This document shows, in pieces, positions 24,552-31,963 of a DNA stretch of 39,429 bases; position 1 is the stretch's first letter, and each line of letters opens with the position of its first letter. The stretch lies in the NCBI GenBank assembly GCA_944323265.1, contig CALURX010000001.1, forward strand, positions 1-39,429, read 5' to 3'. The DNA is from Candidatus Gastranaerophilales bacterium (lineage in GTDB: Bacteria > Cyanobacteriota > Vampirovibrionia > Gastranaerophilales > Gastranaerophilaceae). A program made the translations under genes and the position numbers. The notes beneath the pieces are model-generated. The model did no database searches. It saw only the letters and a program-made list of their open reading frames with translations, and was not told the DNA's origin.

Positions 24552-26325
24552 AATCTCAACAGTAAATTTTAAAGCGTCAGATTATCAGGTTACTCGTGAA
24601 AAACCAGAGCAGCCGCAAAATCATCAGGACAATGGCTCTATTGATAAGTATTTGCAAAATATGGCACTTATTAATGCGCCAAAAGTTCATAAAGTTGAGC
24701 TTGCACAAGCTCCTGTAAAACCATATAAAAATAATTTAAGAACAATGATTCGCAATAATGAATCCGTAATGCTTGCAATAGTTCCCAGAACATTTACAGC
24801 TCAAGATTTAAACGGTGATGATATTGTAACTTTAAAGACCGGCGAAAAGAACGGAACTTTTTTAAGTGCCATATCAAGGTTAGATGAATTAAAAGAGGAC
24901 GGTATTAATACAATACACATCCTTCCTATTCACCCGACAGGCAAGAAAAATGCTCAAGGAACCGCAGGGTCTATATATTCTCCTGCAAAATATGTTACGG
25001 ATGATGGGCATTTGGCAATCGATCCTATGATTATTGAAAAAGATGATCCGAGAACTCCTGATGAACAGTTTAAGGCGTTTATAGATGAGTGCCACAAAAG
25101 AAACATTAAAGTAATGTTAGATTTACCGAGCTGCGCTTCTGTGGATATGTTTGAAACAGAACCGGAGTTAATGGCATACGGAAGAAACGGCGAGGAAAAA
25201 ACTCCTCAAGGATGGACTGATATCAGAATGTTTGAGCCCTGGGATGATGAATCAAACAGAACATTAAATCCTAAATTGTTAGAAATGCATAAACAATATG
25301 TAGATGCCTGCATTGATTTGGGGATTGACGGAATCCGCGCCGATGTTGCAAGAGCGAAACCGCCTGAATTTTGGGATATATTGATTAAATATTCTCATCA
25401 AAGAGACCCTGAATTTGGATGGCTTGCTGAAAGCTACACTTATGAGTGTGCTTCTCCTATGATTAATATGCCTTATGACAGACCTGAAGATTTACTAAAA
25501 GCAGGGTTTGATGAATATTACGGTCAGTACCACATTTTTCATGATTGGAAAAATGCCGCAGAATTTAATGATTATGTCAAATTGAACCTTGATTTGTCTC
25601 ACAGACTGCCGGCAGGAAAAAGTGTTATAGGTTCATTCTTAACACACGATGACAGCTCATCAATGATTCATGGCGGAGAAAATTACTGCAAAATGACAAC
25701 AGTTTTGCAGGCTACAATTCCGATGTGCAATCCATACTTTATTGATGGTTTCCAGTCCGGTGATTATTATGATTACAAATACAGAGACAAAGATAATATA
25801 GAGACCTGGACTACAAAACTGGACCCTGTTGAACATAAACAGGTGCCTAAATATGATATGAACGATCACAGATACAGACTTGCCCTGTTTAATCTGTCAA
25901 GAAAACCTGGCGGTGATTCTCCGGATATTGAAAGGGTTATGAAAGGTGTTTTGGAGATGAGACGCAATAATCTGGATGTTCTTGCAGACAGAAACAGCAG
26001 CTTTATTGAGTTAAATAAAAGAGAAGACAAAAACGACCAGATAATAACTTATGCAAGACACAATAACGGAAGAACACTTCTTGTTGTTGCCAATAAAAAT
26101 CCAAACAGAAATGTTACAGGAATTATTGAGATTCCTGGATTAAAAGCTGACCAGAAGCTTGTAAATATGGTTCCGGCTTACGGTGAAACCAGCGAGTTTC
26201 AAGCTGATGCTAACGAACTAAGAGTTAATTTAGCCCCAAATGATGCTTATGTCTTTGAAATTGATACTCCGAATATTGAAAAAGACAGAAAAGGTCATGT
26301 TTATAAACAAAAAGTAAATGATTAG
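24538..26325 (+). CDS. GH13 (alpha-amylase family) enzyme with N-terminal NFKA tag
   Basis: 595 residues from the ATG at 24538; an ATG one codon earlier (24535) is too close to AGGTGA. It begins MQVSKISTVNFKAS, matching the protein at 38210 at residues 1-6 and 10-12. No signal peptide. GH13 region II is G-I-R-A-D269-V-A-R (nucleophile), region III W-L-A-E298-S (acid/base) and region IV F-L-T-H370-D371-D, so the triad is complete. Region I is degenerate (LDLPSCAS, without the usual N-H pair). The C-terminal beta domain (TLLVVANKNPNRNVTGIIEIPG) looks normal. An alpha-glucan hydrolase or transferase acting inside the cell or at a special site is expected; the substrate is unknown. Last gene of the three-gene unit, followed by a terminator. 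Confidence 0.87.
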   Translation: MQVSKISTVNFKASDYQVTREKPEQPQNHQDNGSIDKYLQNMALINAPKVHKVELAQAPVKPYKNNLRTMIRNNESVMLAIVPRTFTAQDLNGDDIVTLKTGEKNGTFLSAISRLDELKEDGINTIHILPIHPTGKKNAQGTAGSIYSPAKYVTDDGHLAIDPMIIEKDDPRTPDEQFKAFIDECHKRNIKVMLDLPSCASVDMFETEPELMAYGRNGEEKTPQGWTDIRMFEPWDDESNRTLNPKLLEMHKQYVDACIDLGIDGIRADVARAKPPEFWDILIKYSHQRDPEFGWLAESYTYECASPMINMPYDRPEDLLKAGFDEYYGQYHIFHDWKNAAEFNDYVKLNLDLSHRLPAGKSVIGSFLTHDDSSSMIHGGENYCKMTTVLQATIPMCNPYFIDGFQSGDYYDYKYRDKDNIETWTTKLDPVEHKQVPKYDMNDHRYRLALFNLSRKPGGDSPDIERVMKGVLEMRRNNLDVLADRNSSFIELNKREDKNDQIITYARHNNGRTLLVVANKNPNRNVTGIIEIPGLKADQKLVNMVPAYGETSEFQADANELRVNLAPNDAYVFEIDTPNIEKDRKGHVYKQKVND

Positions 26326-26346
26326 AGGCAAAACATTAAGTAGAGG

Positions 26347-26376
26347 AAAAAAAAGACCGCTTAGGCGGTCTTTTTT
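26347..26376. terminator. bidirectional terminator between the GH13 and acetyltransferase genes
   Basis: Stem GACCGC (26355-26360), loop TTAG, GCGGTC (26365-26370), extended by A6 and T6 on the two sides. It can stop transcription from both converging genes; the right side overlaps the acetyltransferase stop codon. Confidence 0.93.
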
Positions 26377-26926
26377 ATTGTTCAATAGTCCTGATAACTT
26401 TTGCCGGGTTTCCGACTGCAAGAGAATTGTCCGGAATATCTTTTGTTACAACTGCCCCTGCTCCAATAACACACCCATCTCCGATTGTTACTCCCGGAAG
26501 AACTATGACACTTCCTCCAAGCCAGCAATTTTTTCCTATTTTAATAGGCTTTGCACTTTCTATAAAAGTGTTTCTGGTTTTGTAATCCAAGGGGTGAATC
26601 GGAGTATAAAGCTGGGTATTAGGCCCTATAAAAGTATCACTGCCGATTGTTACAGGCGCACAGTCAAGAACAACACAGTTGGCATTAAAATAAACTCTGT
26701 CTCCTAACTCAATATTACATCCGTAATCACAAAAAAAGTTTGGTGTTATATAGCATCCTTCACCGACTTTTTTAAACAGTTTTTTTATTATATCTTCACG
26801 CTTGGAAGTGTCTTTTTCGATATTAAATTCTGCAATAGTCTCTCTTGATTTATCTCTAAGCCCTATAAGATAATCCGTCATCGGATAGTAATCTTCTCCG
26901 GCTATCATTTTGTTAAATTCTTCCAT
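26375..26926 (-). CDS. maltose/galactoside-type sugar O-acetyltransferase
   Basis: 183 residues, the normal length for the LacA/Maa/NodL group, which move an acetyl group from acetyl-CoA to the 6-OH of sugars. Seen: an N-terminal helical cap (MEEFNKMIAGEDYYPMTD), then hexapeptide repeats of a left-handed beta helix (for example VTIGSDTFIGPNTQLY and GVTIGDGCVIGAGAVVTKDIP), and the catalytic histidine region TPIHPLDYKTRN. The C-terminus GNPAKVIRTI is typical. It converges on the GH13 gene, but a functional link with maltose metabolism is only a guess. The ribosome site is GAGGAGG-like (AGGAGG upstream of the ATG at 26926). Confidence 0.93.
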   Translation of the reverse strand: MEEFNKMIAGEDYYPMTDYLIGLRDKSRETIAEFNIEKDTSKREDIIKKLFKKVGEGCYITPNFFCDYGCNIELGDRVYFNANCVVLDCAPVTIGSDTFIGPNTQLYTPIHPLDYKTRNTFIESAKPIKIGKNCWLGGSVIVLPGVTIGDGCVIGAGAVVTKDIPDNSLAVGNPAKVIRTIEQ

Positions 26927-26952
26927 ACAAACCTCCTCAAATATTGTATCAA

Positions 26953-26988
26953 AAAAGCGGAATTTTGATTAATCAAAATTCCGCTTTT
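26953..26988 (-). terminator. 36-nt perfect palindrome, terminator of the 60-residue gene
   Basis: The two 18-nt halves (26953-26970 and 26971-26988) are exact reverse complements with a GCGG core, and a T6 run follows in the minus direction. It lies 20 nt after the stop of the small gene at 27008, so it ends that transcript. Confidence 0.88.
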
Positions 26989-27007
26989 AATAAATCCTCC
27001 AGTCCAA

Positions 27008-27190
27008 TTACCAAATAGAAGCCCCACCGGTCAAAGAATTCTCAAGACCCGGATGTTTTTTTGCAACATCCCAAGCACTTCCTGTTTGTAGTTCTTGATA
27101 ATATGCAGGAACTTGCACATCTTTGCGGTCTTCTTCTGCCTTTGCCCAGATTGGCGCTGCTCCCGAACTGCTTATTGCTTCAGCACTCAT
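27008..27190 (-). CDS. 60-residue protein of unknown function with terminal (G)AxxIW motifs
   Basis: A short acidic protein with no signal peptide or membrane segment. It carries SGAAPIW near the N-terminus (9-15) and ends TGGASIW, so a small motif occurs at both ends. The middle is polar (AKAEEDRKDVQVPAYYQEL). No family is recognised. Evidence that it is real: a good ribosome site (GAAAGG) before the ATG at 27190, a strong terminator after the stop, and coding-like codon choice. It lies 96 bp after emrB on the same strand, so it may be read through from the efflux operon or have its own AT-rich promoter. Confidence 0.65.
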   Translation of the reverse strand: MSAEAISSSGAAPIWAKAEEDRKDVQVPAYYQELQTGSAWDVAKKHPGLENSLTGGASIW

Positions 27191-27200
27191 AGTTTTGTCC

Positions 27201-27279
27201 TTTCTTTAATATCATCGAATATATACTTGTATATATATAAAGTTATTTTTTATATAAAAATTGCCTGATATTAAAGAAA
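27201..27279. repeat. 14-bp inverted repeat spaced by 51 bp, before the 60-residue gene
   Basis: Arms TTTCTTTAATATCA (27201-27214) and TGATATTAAAGAAA (27266-27279) are exact reverse complements. The AT-rich interior holds a smaller inverted repeat (TATATAC-TT-GTATATA, 27220-27235). One arm abuts the ribosome site of the small gene, and the other begins 7 nt after the emrB stop. Confidence 0.7.
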
Positions 27280-27286
27280 TGTTACA

Positions 27287-28843
27287 TTACTTAACATCTT
27301 GTTTTCGTTTGGTCTTATTTTTGAGAAGCAGGGTTAACGGAATTGCTATAAGCATAATAACAGCAAGTATCGTAAAAATATCAAAGAAAGCTCCAAGCCT
27401 TGCTTGTGCGAGTAATTCTTTGTATAGCGTCCCATTTGCTTTTCTTGTTGCAACAACGGATGGGTAATAGTGCATAAATTTTTGCTGCAGCATACTCAAC
27501 TTATACCTGAACATAGGGTTATGCGGTGAGAGGTTTCCAACATAATAATTTTGATATACCTGAGAAACCCTTGCGATAAAAGTTGAGGAGACCGAGGTTG
27601 AAACCGCAGTTACAATGTTTTTAAAAAGAGCGTGCAGTGCAGCAGCGTCCGCTGTCTTAGATGGAGATAAAGTTTGAAATGACAAAGCCGTAATTGGCAC
27701 AAATGCCGTAGGTACACCGATACAAAGCAGTATATTAGGGAGTATGATACTCTCCATAGAAGAGGTGGGGTTCATTTGTGTAAGCATCAAAACAGAGGCT
27801 GCCATAATTAAAAAGCCTATTATCGCAAGAAGTCTGCTTTCAACGTATTTTGAAATTTCCCCGACAACAAGCAGCCCTATAAAGCATATAACCGCTCTCG
27901 GAAACATTGTAAGTCCTGACATAGAAGGGCTGTAGCCAATAAGACTTTGGATAAACATAGGGACCAAAAGCAATGTTGAATAAATCATTAAATTTATAAA
28001 TGAGCTTACGGTCGTTCCTACAAGGAAATTTCTATCTTTAAAAACTCTTATATCAATAACAGGGTATTTATATTCAAGCTCCCAAACATAAAAGAATACA
28101 AACGAGAAGATACAAATTCCCGTGAGCCAACAAATCCAAGGTTCATCAAACCAGTTATGCTGCTGTCCTTTATCAAGAACAATTTGCATACAAGCCATCG
28201 CAATTACAACCGCAACATAGCCTACTATATCAAATTTTTTATTATATTTTAATTTTTCAGGAACATCGTCATTAACAAGGAATTTGATTAAAACTAAAGA
28301 TAGAATACACAGCGGTATATTAATAATAAAAATCCATTGCCAAGAGTAATTATCAGTCAGATAACCTCCCATAAACGGCCCTGCCAGTGGGGAGAACATC
28401 GCAGCAACCCCAAATAAGCTCATTGCAACGCCCCTTTGTTCCGGCGGAAAAACTTCCAGCAGAATTGCCTGACAAAGCGGCAGGATACATCCGCTTCCGA
28501 TTCCCTGTACAAGTCTTGCAAGAATCAGAGCAAGTAGATTCGGTGCGAGGATACATAGAAGACAGCCTATTGCAAAAACAATAATGCTGTACATAAACAG
28601 GAGTTTCTTCCCGATTAATCTGACAAGGTAACCTGTTACAGGAAGCATTAAGCCTCCTGAAATGATGTAACAAGTAATTACAGTATTTGCTTCGTACTGT
28701 GTTGCACCATAGAATCCTGCAATGTGCGGTTGGCTTACATTGGTACCTGATGATGCCGCAAGCGCAAGAAATGAAGGCAGGAGTACCGCAATTGCCACGA
28801 TATAAGGGTTTATCTTCTTTTCCTCAATAACTTCTTCTGCCAT
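27287..28843 (-). CDS. emrB: EmrB/QacA-type MFS drug efflux transporter (DHA2 family, 14 TM)
   Basis: 518 residues with about fourteen hydrophobic segments. The family motif of the fifth segment, here GVAAMFSPLAGPFMGGYLTD (motif C, GPxxGG), marks a drug:proton antiporter, and LVRLIGKKLLF is the motif-A loop. In the first segment the common DHA2 signature LDxTxxNVALP reads AASSGTNVSQPHI, so the membrane aspartate is replaced by alanine; this may alter coupling or substrate. With EmrA and a TolC-type channel it would pump hydrophobic drugs or organic acids across both membranes. It starts 1 nt after the emrA stop; the ribosome site is weak, suggesting translational coupling. Confidence 0.93.
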   Translation of the reverse strand: MAEEVIEEKKINPYIVAIAVLLPSFLALAASSGTNVSQPHIAGFYGATQYEANTVITCYIISGGLMLPVTGYLVRLIGKKLLFMYSIIVFAIGCLLCILAPNLLALILARLVQGIGSGCILPLCQAILLEVFPPEQRGVAMSLFGVAAMFSPLAGPFMGGYLTDNYSWQWIFIINIPLCILSLVLIKFLVNDDVPEKLKYNKKFDIVGYVAVVIAMACMQIVLDKGQQHNWFDEPWICWLTGICIFSFVFFYVWELEYKYPVIDIRVFKDRNFLVGTTVSSFINLMIYSTLLLVPMFIQSLIGYSPSMSGLTMFPRAVICFIGLLVVGEISKYVESRLLAIIGFLIMAASVLMLTQMNPTSSMESIILPNILLCIGVPTAFVPITALSFQTLSPSKTADAAALHALFKNIVTAVSTSVSSTFIARVSQVYQNYYVGNLSPHNPMFRYKLSMLQQKFMHYYPSVVATRKANGTLYKELLAQARLGAFFDIFTILAVIMLIAIPLTLLLKNKTKRKQDVK

Positions 28844-28844
28844 A

Positions 28845-29939
28845 TTATTTTATATTAACCTTCGGAACAACTGACATACCCGGAACTATATTATAGTCAG
28901 AGATATCTTCATCAAAAACGATTTTGACAGGAACCCTCTGCACAATTTTTACATAACTTCCCACTGCATTTTCCGGAGGAAACAGGCTTGATTTAGCGCC
29001 GGTAGCTCGCTGAATGCTTTCAACATGCGCCTTAAATCTTTTATTTGGATAAGTATCGACTTTTACTCGAACCGGCTGTCCTTCTTTCATATTCGTAAGC
29101 TGAATCTCTTTAAAGTTTGCAACAACCCACACCTGCTGAGGGACAATATTCATTAAAGGCTGGCCTATATTTACATAATTACCTTTTTCGACACTTCTGG
29201 CCGCAACTTTACCGTCCTGAGGCGCATAAATTTTTGTGTATTGCAGATTTAATTTAGCCTGATCAACTTCTGCCTCCAGTCTTTTAATCAATGCCTCATC
29301 TGCTGCAGTTTTAGCTTTCCCTGAATCTAATGCGTGCTGAGCTGCCATAGAAGCTTCCTGAGCTGCATTAAAGTTTGCCTGTGCTACATCCAATGCTGAC
29401 TTACTGCGCTCAAAGTCTTGTTTTGAGACAATTCCGTCTTTATAGAGTTCCTGATATCTTGCAAAATCTTTTTCTGCAAATTCTAACTTTGAAGAGGCTG
29501 ATGTTATGTCTTCATACGACTTGTTAACGTTAGAAGAACTCTCGTCAACTCGTTTTTCCGTCATTTTCAAACCAGCCCTAGCCTCTTCAAGCTTAGCTTC
29601 CGCTTGCTCCAGCGCAACTTCAAAATCTTTAGGGTCAAGCTCCACAAGCAAATCTCCGGCCTTAACTTCCTGGTTATCATCAACTAAAAGTTTTATAACC
29701 GGTGCCGCAACTCTCGGTGCAACAGAAACTAATCTTCCCTCAACAAAAGCATCGTCTGTTGACTGAAAATAAGTTGCATGAATTGCGGCATAAATCCCGA
29801 GAATTACAAGTATAATTGCTGTTATTGTCGGAATTACAACTCGTTTTTTCTTATATTCCGGGCGTCTTTTCTTTAAACGTGATTTTGCTTTTTTTATAAA
29901 TTCTTCATCATGATTATCCGGATGTCTTCGTTTTGCCAT
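28845..29939 (-). CDS. emrA: EmrA/HlyD-type membrane fusion protein
   Basis: 364 residues: a basic cytoplasmic N-terminus, one membrane segment (about 34-55), then the EmrA hallmark STDDAFVEGRLVSVAPRVA. The lipoyl half-motifs flank a long helical hairpin (roughly 95-205) rich in Ala, Glu and Lys, followed by beta-barrel sequence (TKIYAPQDGKVAARSVEKGNYV, VWVVANFKEIQL). It links EmrB in the inner membrane to an outer-membrane channel. The ATG at 29939 has GGTGAGG upstream. It lies 10 nt after marR and 1 nt before emrB, giving an emrRAB-like order. Confidence 0.94.
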   Translation of the reverse strand: MAKRRHPDNHDEEFIKKAKSRLKKRRPEYKKKRVVIPTITAIILVILGIYAAIHATYFQSTDDAFVEGRLVSVAPRVAAPVIKLLVDDNQEVKAGDLLVELDPKDFEVALEQAEAKLEEARAGLKMTEKRVDESSSNVNKSYEDITSASSKLEFAEKDFARYQELYKDGIVSKQDFERSKSALDVAQANFNAAQEASMAAQHALDSGKAKTAADEALIKRLEAEVDQAKLNLQYTKIYAPQDGKVAARSVEKGNYVNIGQPLMNIVPQQVWVVANFKEIQLTNMKEGQPVRVKVDTYPNKRFKAHVESIQRATGAKSSLFPPENAVGSYVKIVQRVPVKIVFDEDISDYNIVPGMSVVPKVNIK

Positions 29940-29949
29940 TTTTCCTCAC

Positions 29950-30411
29950 CTAGTTCTGTAAAATCGTATTCTTTCTCAAATTTTCTTCTAATTTATCTAA
30001 AGTTACTAAAAACTTATCAATTTCTTCTTCGTCTATATCTTCAACTATTGTATTCCATACACTTAATATAGTAGGAATCATGCTTTCACAAATATTTTTT
30101 CCTTTGTCTGTAATATAAAGTTTTTTGACCTGACGTCCGCCCTTAGATTCCAATACGGAAGAGAGATAACCTTTGGACTCAAGTATTGCAACAATTCTGG
30201 TCATATTCGGTCTGTCTTTGAATGTGATATTCGCAATTTGGCGCATGTACATTCCATTATTCTCACGAAGAGTATTCAACACAGTGAACTGTTCAGGGCT
30301 TATATCAAAGTTTTCTTTGGCACATGCCTGTATTGCAAATACCTTTGAAAGAAGTCCTATGCGTGATAAACGCCAGCCTATTTTATGTTTTAATAAAATC
30401 TCTTGTTTCAT
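29950..30411 (-). CDS. MarR-family transcriptional repressor
   Basis: 153 residues, the usual MarR length. The winged helix-turn-helix occupies about 40-105 (PEQFTVLNTLRENNGMYMRQIA, then RPNMTRIVAILESKGYLSS and a wing with GGRQVKKLYITDKG), flanked by helices that form the dimer. MarR and EmrR proteins repress efflux genes until a phenolic or similar ligand releases them. The gene comes first in the emrAB operon and is divergent from the outer-membrane factor gene. The perfect palindrome at 30421-30442 in the intergenic gap is its probable operator, so it should repress itself, emrAB and the divergent genes. Ribosome site AAAGGGA, 5 nt before the ATG at 30411. Confidence 0.92.
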   Translation of the reverse strand: MKQEILLKHKIGWRLSRIGLLSKVFAIQACAKENFDISPEQFTVLNTLRENNGMYMRQIANITFKDRPNMTRIVAILESKGYLSSVLESKGGRQVKKLYITDKGKNICESMIPTILSVWNTIVEDIDEEEIDKFLVTLDKLEENLRKNTILQN

Positions 30412-30420
30412 AAAATCCCT

Positions 30421-30442
30421 TTGTGTTATTATAATAACACAA
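30421..30442. promoter_or_regulatory. 22-bp perfect palindromic operator for MarR with divergent -10 hexamers
   Basis: Half-sites TTGTGTTAT and ATAACACAA around a TATA centre, all 22 positions symmetric. TATAAT occurs on the plus strand (30430-30435) and on the minus strand (30433-30428), so the site would overlap the -10 of both divergent promoters. Start codons lie 10 nt (marR) and 18 nt (outer-membrane factor) from its ends. Confidence 0.85.
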
Positions 30443-30459
30443 GAAGGATAAGTGTAAAT

Positions 30460-31818
30460 ATGACATTTAAAAAATTTTTTATAGTATTGATTTTATTAAT
30501 ATCACTGCCGGTTCAAGCAAAAGAGACAGTGAACAAGCTTAATTATTTAAATTTAGACTGGTGGAAAAATTATCATGACGAAATTTTACTTAGCCACCTG
30601 CAAACTTTGTATACAAATAATCATGATTTAAAAATTGCAGCGCTTAAGACAAAACAGTCGGAAGAAAATGTACGTCTTATTGGTGCAAACCAGCTTCCGC
30701 AAGTTGGATTTGACGGCTCGCTATCAAGAGTTTTAAGCGGTGCTCAGACTGAGTTTGGCTCTGTAATAATTCCTGAATATTCACAAAACGAATTTTTACT
30801 GCCGCTTAGTGCTTCTTATGAAATAGATATTTGGGGGCAGAATTTTCTAAACAGAAAAAGCGCCAAAAAACAAAAAGAAATAACAGAACAGCAGGAAAGA
30901 GCTGCTTATATTTATATTACATCTGTTTTTACCGCTAATTATTATAATCTTATTAAATCAGAAGAGTTAGAAAAAAATCTGAGAGAAATTATATCTTTAC
31001 AAACTGATATTGTAAAAATGACCGAGAAAAAATATAATTGCGGTCTTGCATCTATTCATGAATTTTTAAATGAAAAGCAAGCTTTAGTTAAATTTGAGCA
31101 GGATTTGAATAAGCTTGTTGAAAACAGAAAAATTTTGAATAACGAACTCGTAGTTTTATTAGGACTTAAAACGGATAAAGAAATAGAGCATTCTTCATTT
31201 AGTGATATAAACTGCCCTGAAGTTCCTGAATCTTTGTCAACAACAATTATTCAGTACAGACCTGATTTAATAAGTTCCGAAAATTATGTCAAGAAGACAG
31301 GACTTGATGTTAGGGTTGCAAGAAGAGAATTTTTGCCGAAATTTGTTATATACGGTAATCTTGGGTTTAATGCCTACAGGTGGAATCGAGTATTTGCAAA
31401 TGAAACCTTTTTGTCTAATATAGGTATTCTGCCAAGCTGGGATATTTTCTCGGGAGGGGCAAAACTTGCAAGATACAGAATTAATAAGTATGAATACAAA
31501 AAAGCTGTGGAAAGTTATGAAAGAACTGTTTTAACTTCTATACAGGAAGTTAATGACGCACTGGTTTCTGCCAAAACAACCAAAGCCAATTTAATAAAAT
31601 CTAATGACGATTATTCTCTGGAGGAGGAAAAACATACACTTGCTGAAAAACAGTACACAATAGGTGATTCTTCTAAGTTAGATGAAATGAAATCTAATAT
31701 AGCCTTGCTTCTTGCAAAACAAAGAGATATAGCTTCAACAATAGATAATGTAATTGCGACTATCTCACTTTATAAAGCAGTAGGAGGAATTGACTACACT
31801 AATCCTGAAAATTTGTAA
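30460..31818 (+). CDS. TolC/NodT-type outer-membrane efflux channel 1
   Basis: 452 residues from the ATG at 30460; the frame extends upstream to 30403, but only this ATG gives a signal peptide (MTFKKFFIVLILLISLPVQA) and has AGAAGG at about 12 nt. The mature start resembles OprM/NodT proteins (LDWWKNYHDEILLSHLQTLYTNNHDLKIAALKT). Two long helical repeats follow, with barrel strands such as GFDGSLSRVL and FVIYGNLGFNAYRW. It lacks a lipobox. It forms the trimeric exit duct for a tripartite pump, either for EmrAB across the divergent promoter or for the RND genes downstream. Expression should be under MarR control through the palindrome overlapping its promoter. Confidence 0.9.
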   Translation: MTFKKFFIVLILLISLPVQAKETVNKLNYLNLDWWKNYHDEILLSHLQTLYTNNHDLKIAALKTKQSEENVRLIGANQLPQVGFDGSLSRVLSGAQTEFGSVIIPEYSQNEFLLPLSASYEIDIWGQNFLNRKSAKKQKEITEQQERAAYIYITSVFTANYYNLIKSEELEKNLREIISLQTDIVKMTEKKYNCGLASIHEFLNEKQALVKFEQDLNKLVENRKILNNELVVLLGLKTDKEIEHSSFSDINCPEVPESLSTTIIQYRPDLISSENYVKKTGLDVRVARREFLPKFVIYGNLGFNAYRWNRVFANETFLSNIGILPSWDIFSGGAKLARYRINKYEYKKAVESYERTVLTSIQEVNDALVSAKTTKANLIKSNDDYSLEEEKHTLAEKQYTIGDSSKLDEMKSNIALLLAKQRDIASTIDNVIATISLYKAVGGIDYTNPENL

Positions 31819-31914
31819 TATTCAGGGTATCTATTATCCAATTGGCTTCTTGACCCGATAAGTAGCTTTTGTTATTATTACGTTTAAAATTGAACACTTA
31901 ATTATAAACAATAT

Positions 31915-31935
31915 TTGTGTTATAAAATAAGATAA
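31915..31935 (+). promoter_or_regulatory. degenerate second MarR-type operator before the RND genes
   Basis: TTGTGTTAT (31915-31923) is identical to the left half of the palindrome at 30421; after AAA comes ATAAGATAA, which matches the right half ATAACACAA at 7 of 9 positions but with a spacer shorter by one base. It ends 28 nt before the adaptor start. The rest of the 145-bp gap shows no ORF or clear terminator. Confidence 0.45.
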
Positions 31936-31963
31936 GATTTTATACGTCGGATTTGGAGAGATA

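Noticed and set aside
28353-28673. A 106-codon minus-strand frame inside emrB in another frame.
   Set aside because: emrB is clearly coding in the other frame; this one has a Cys/Arg-rich composition typical of a shadow frame.
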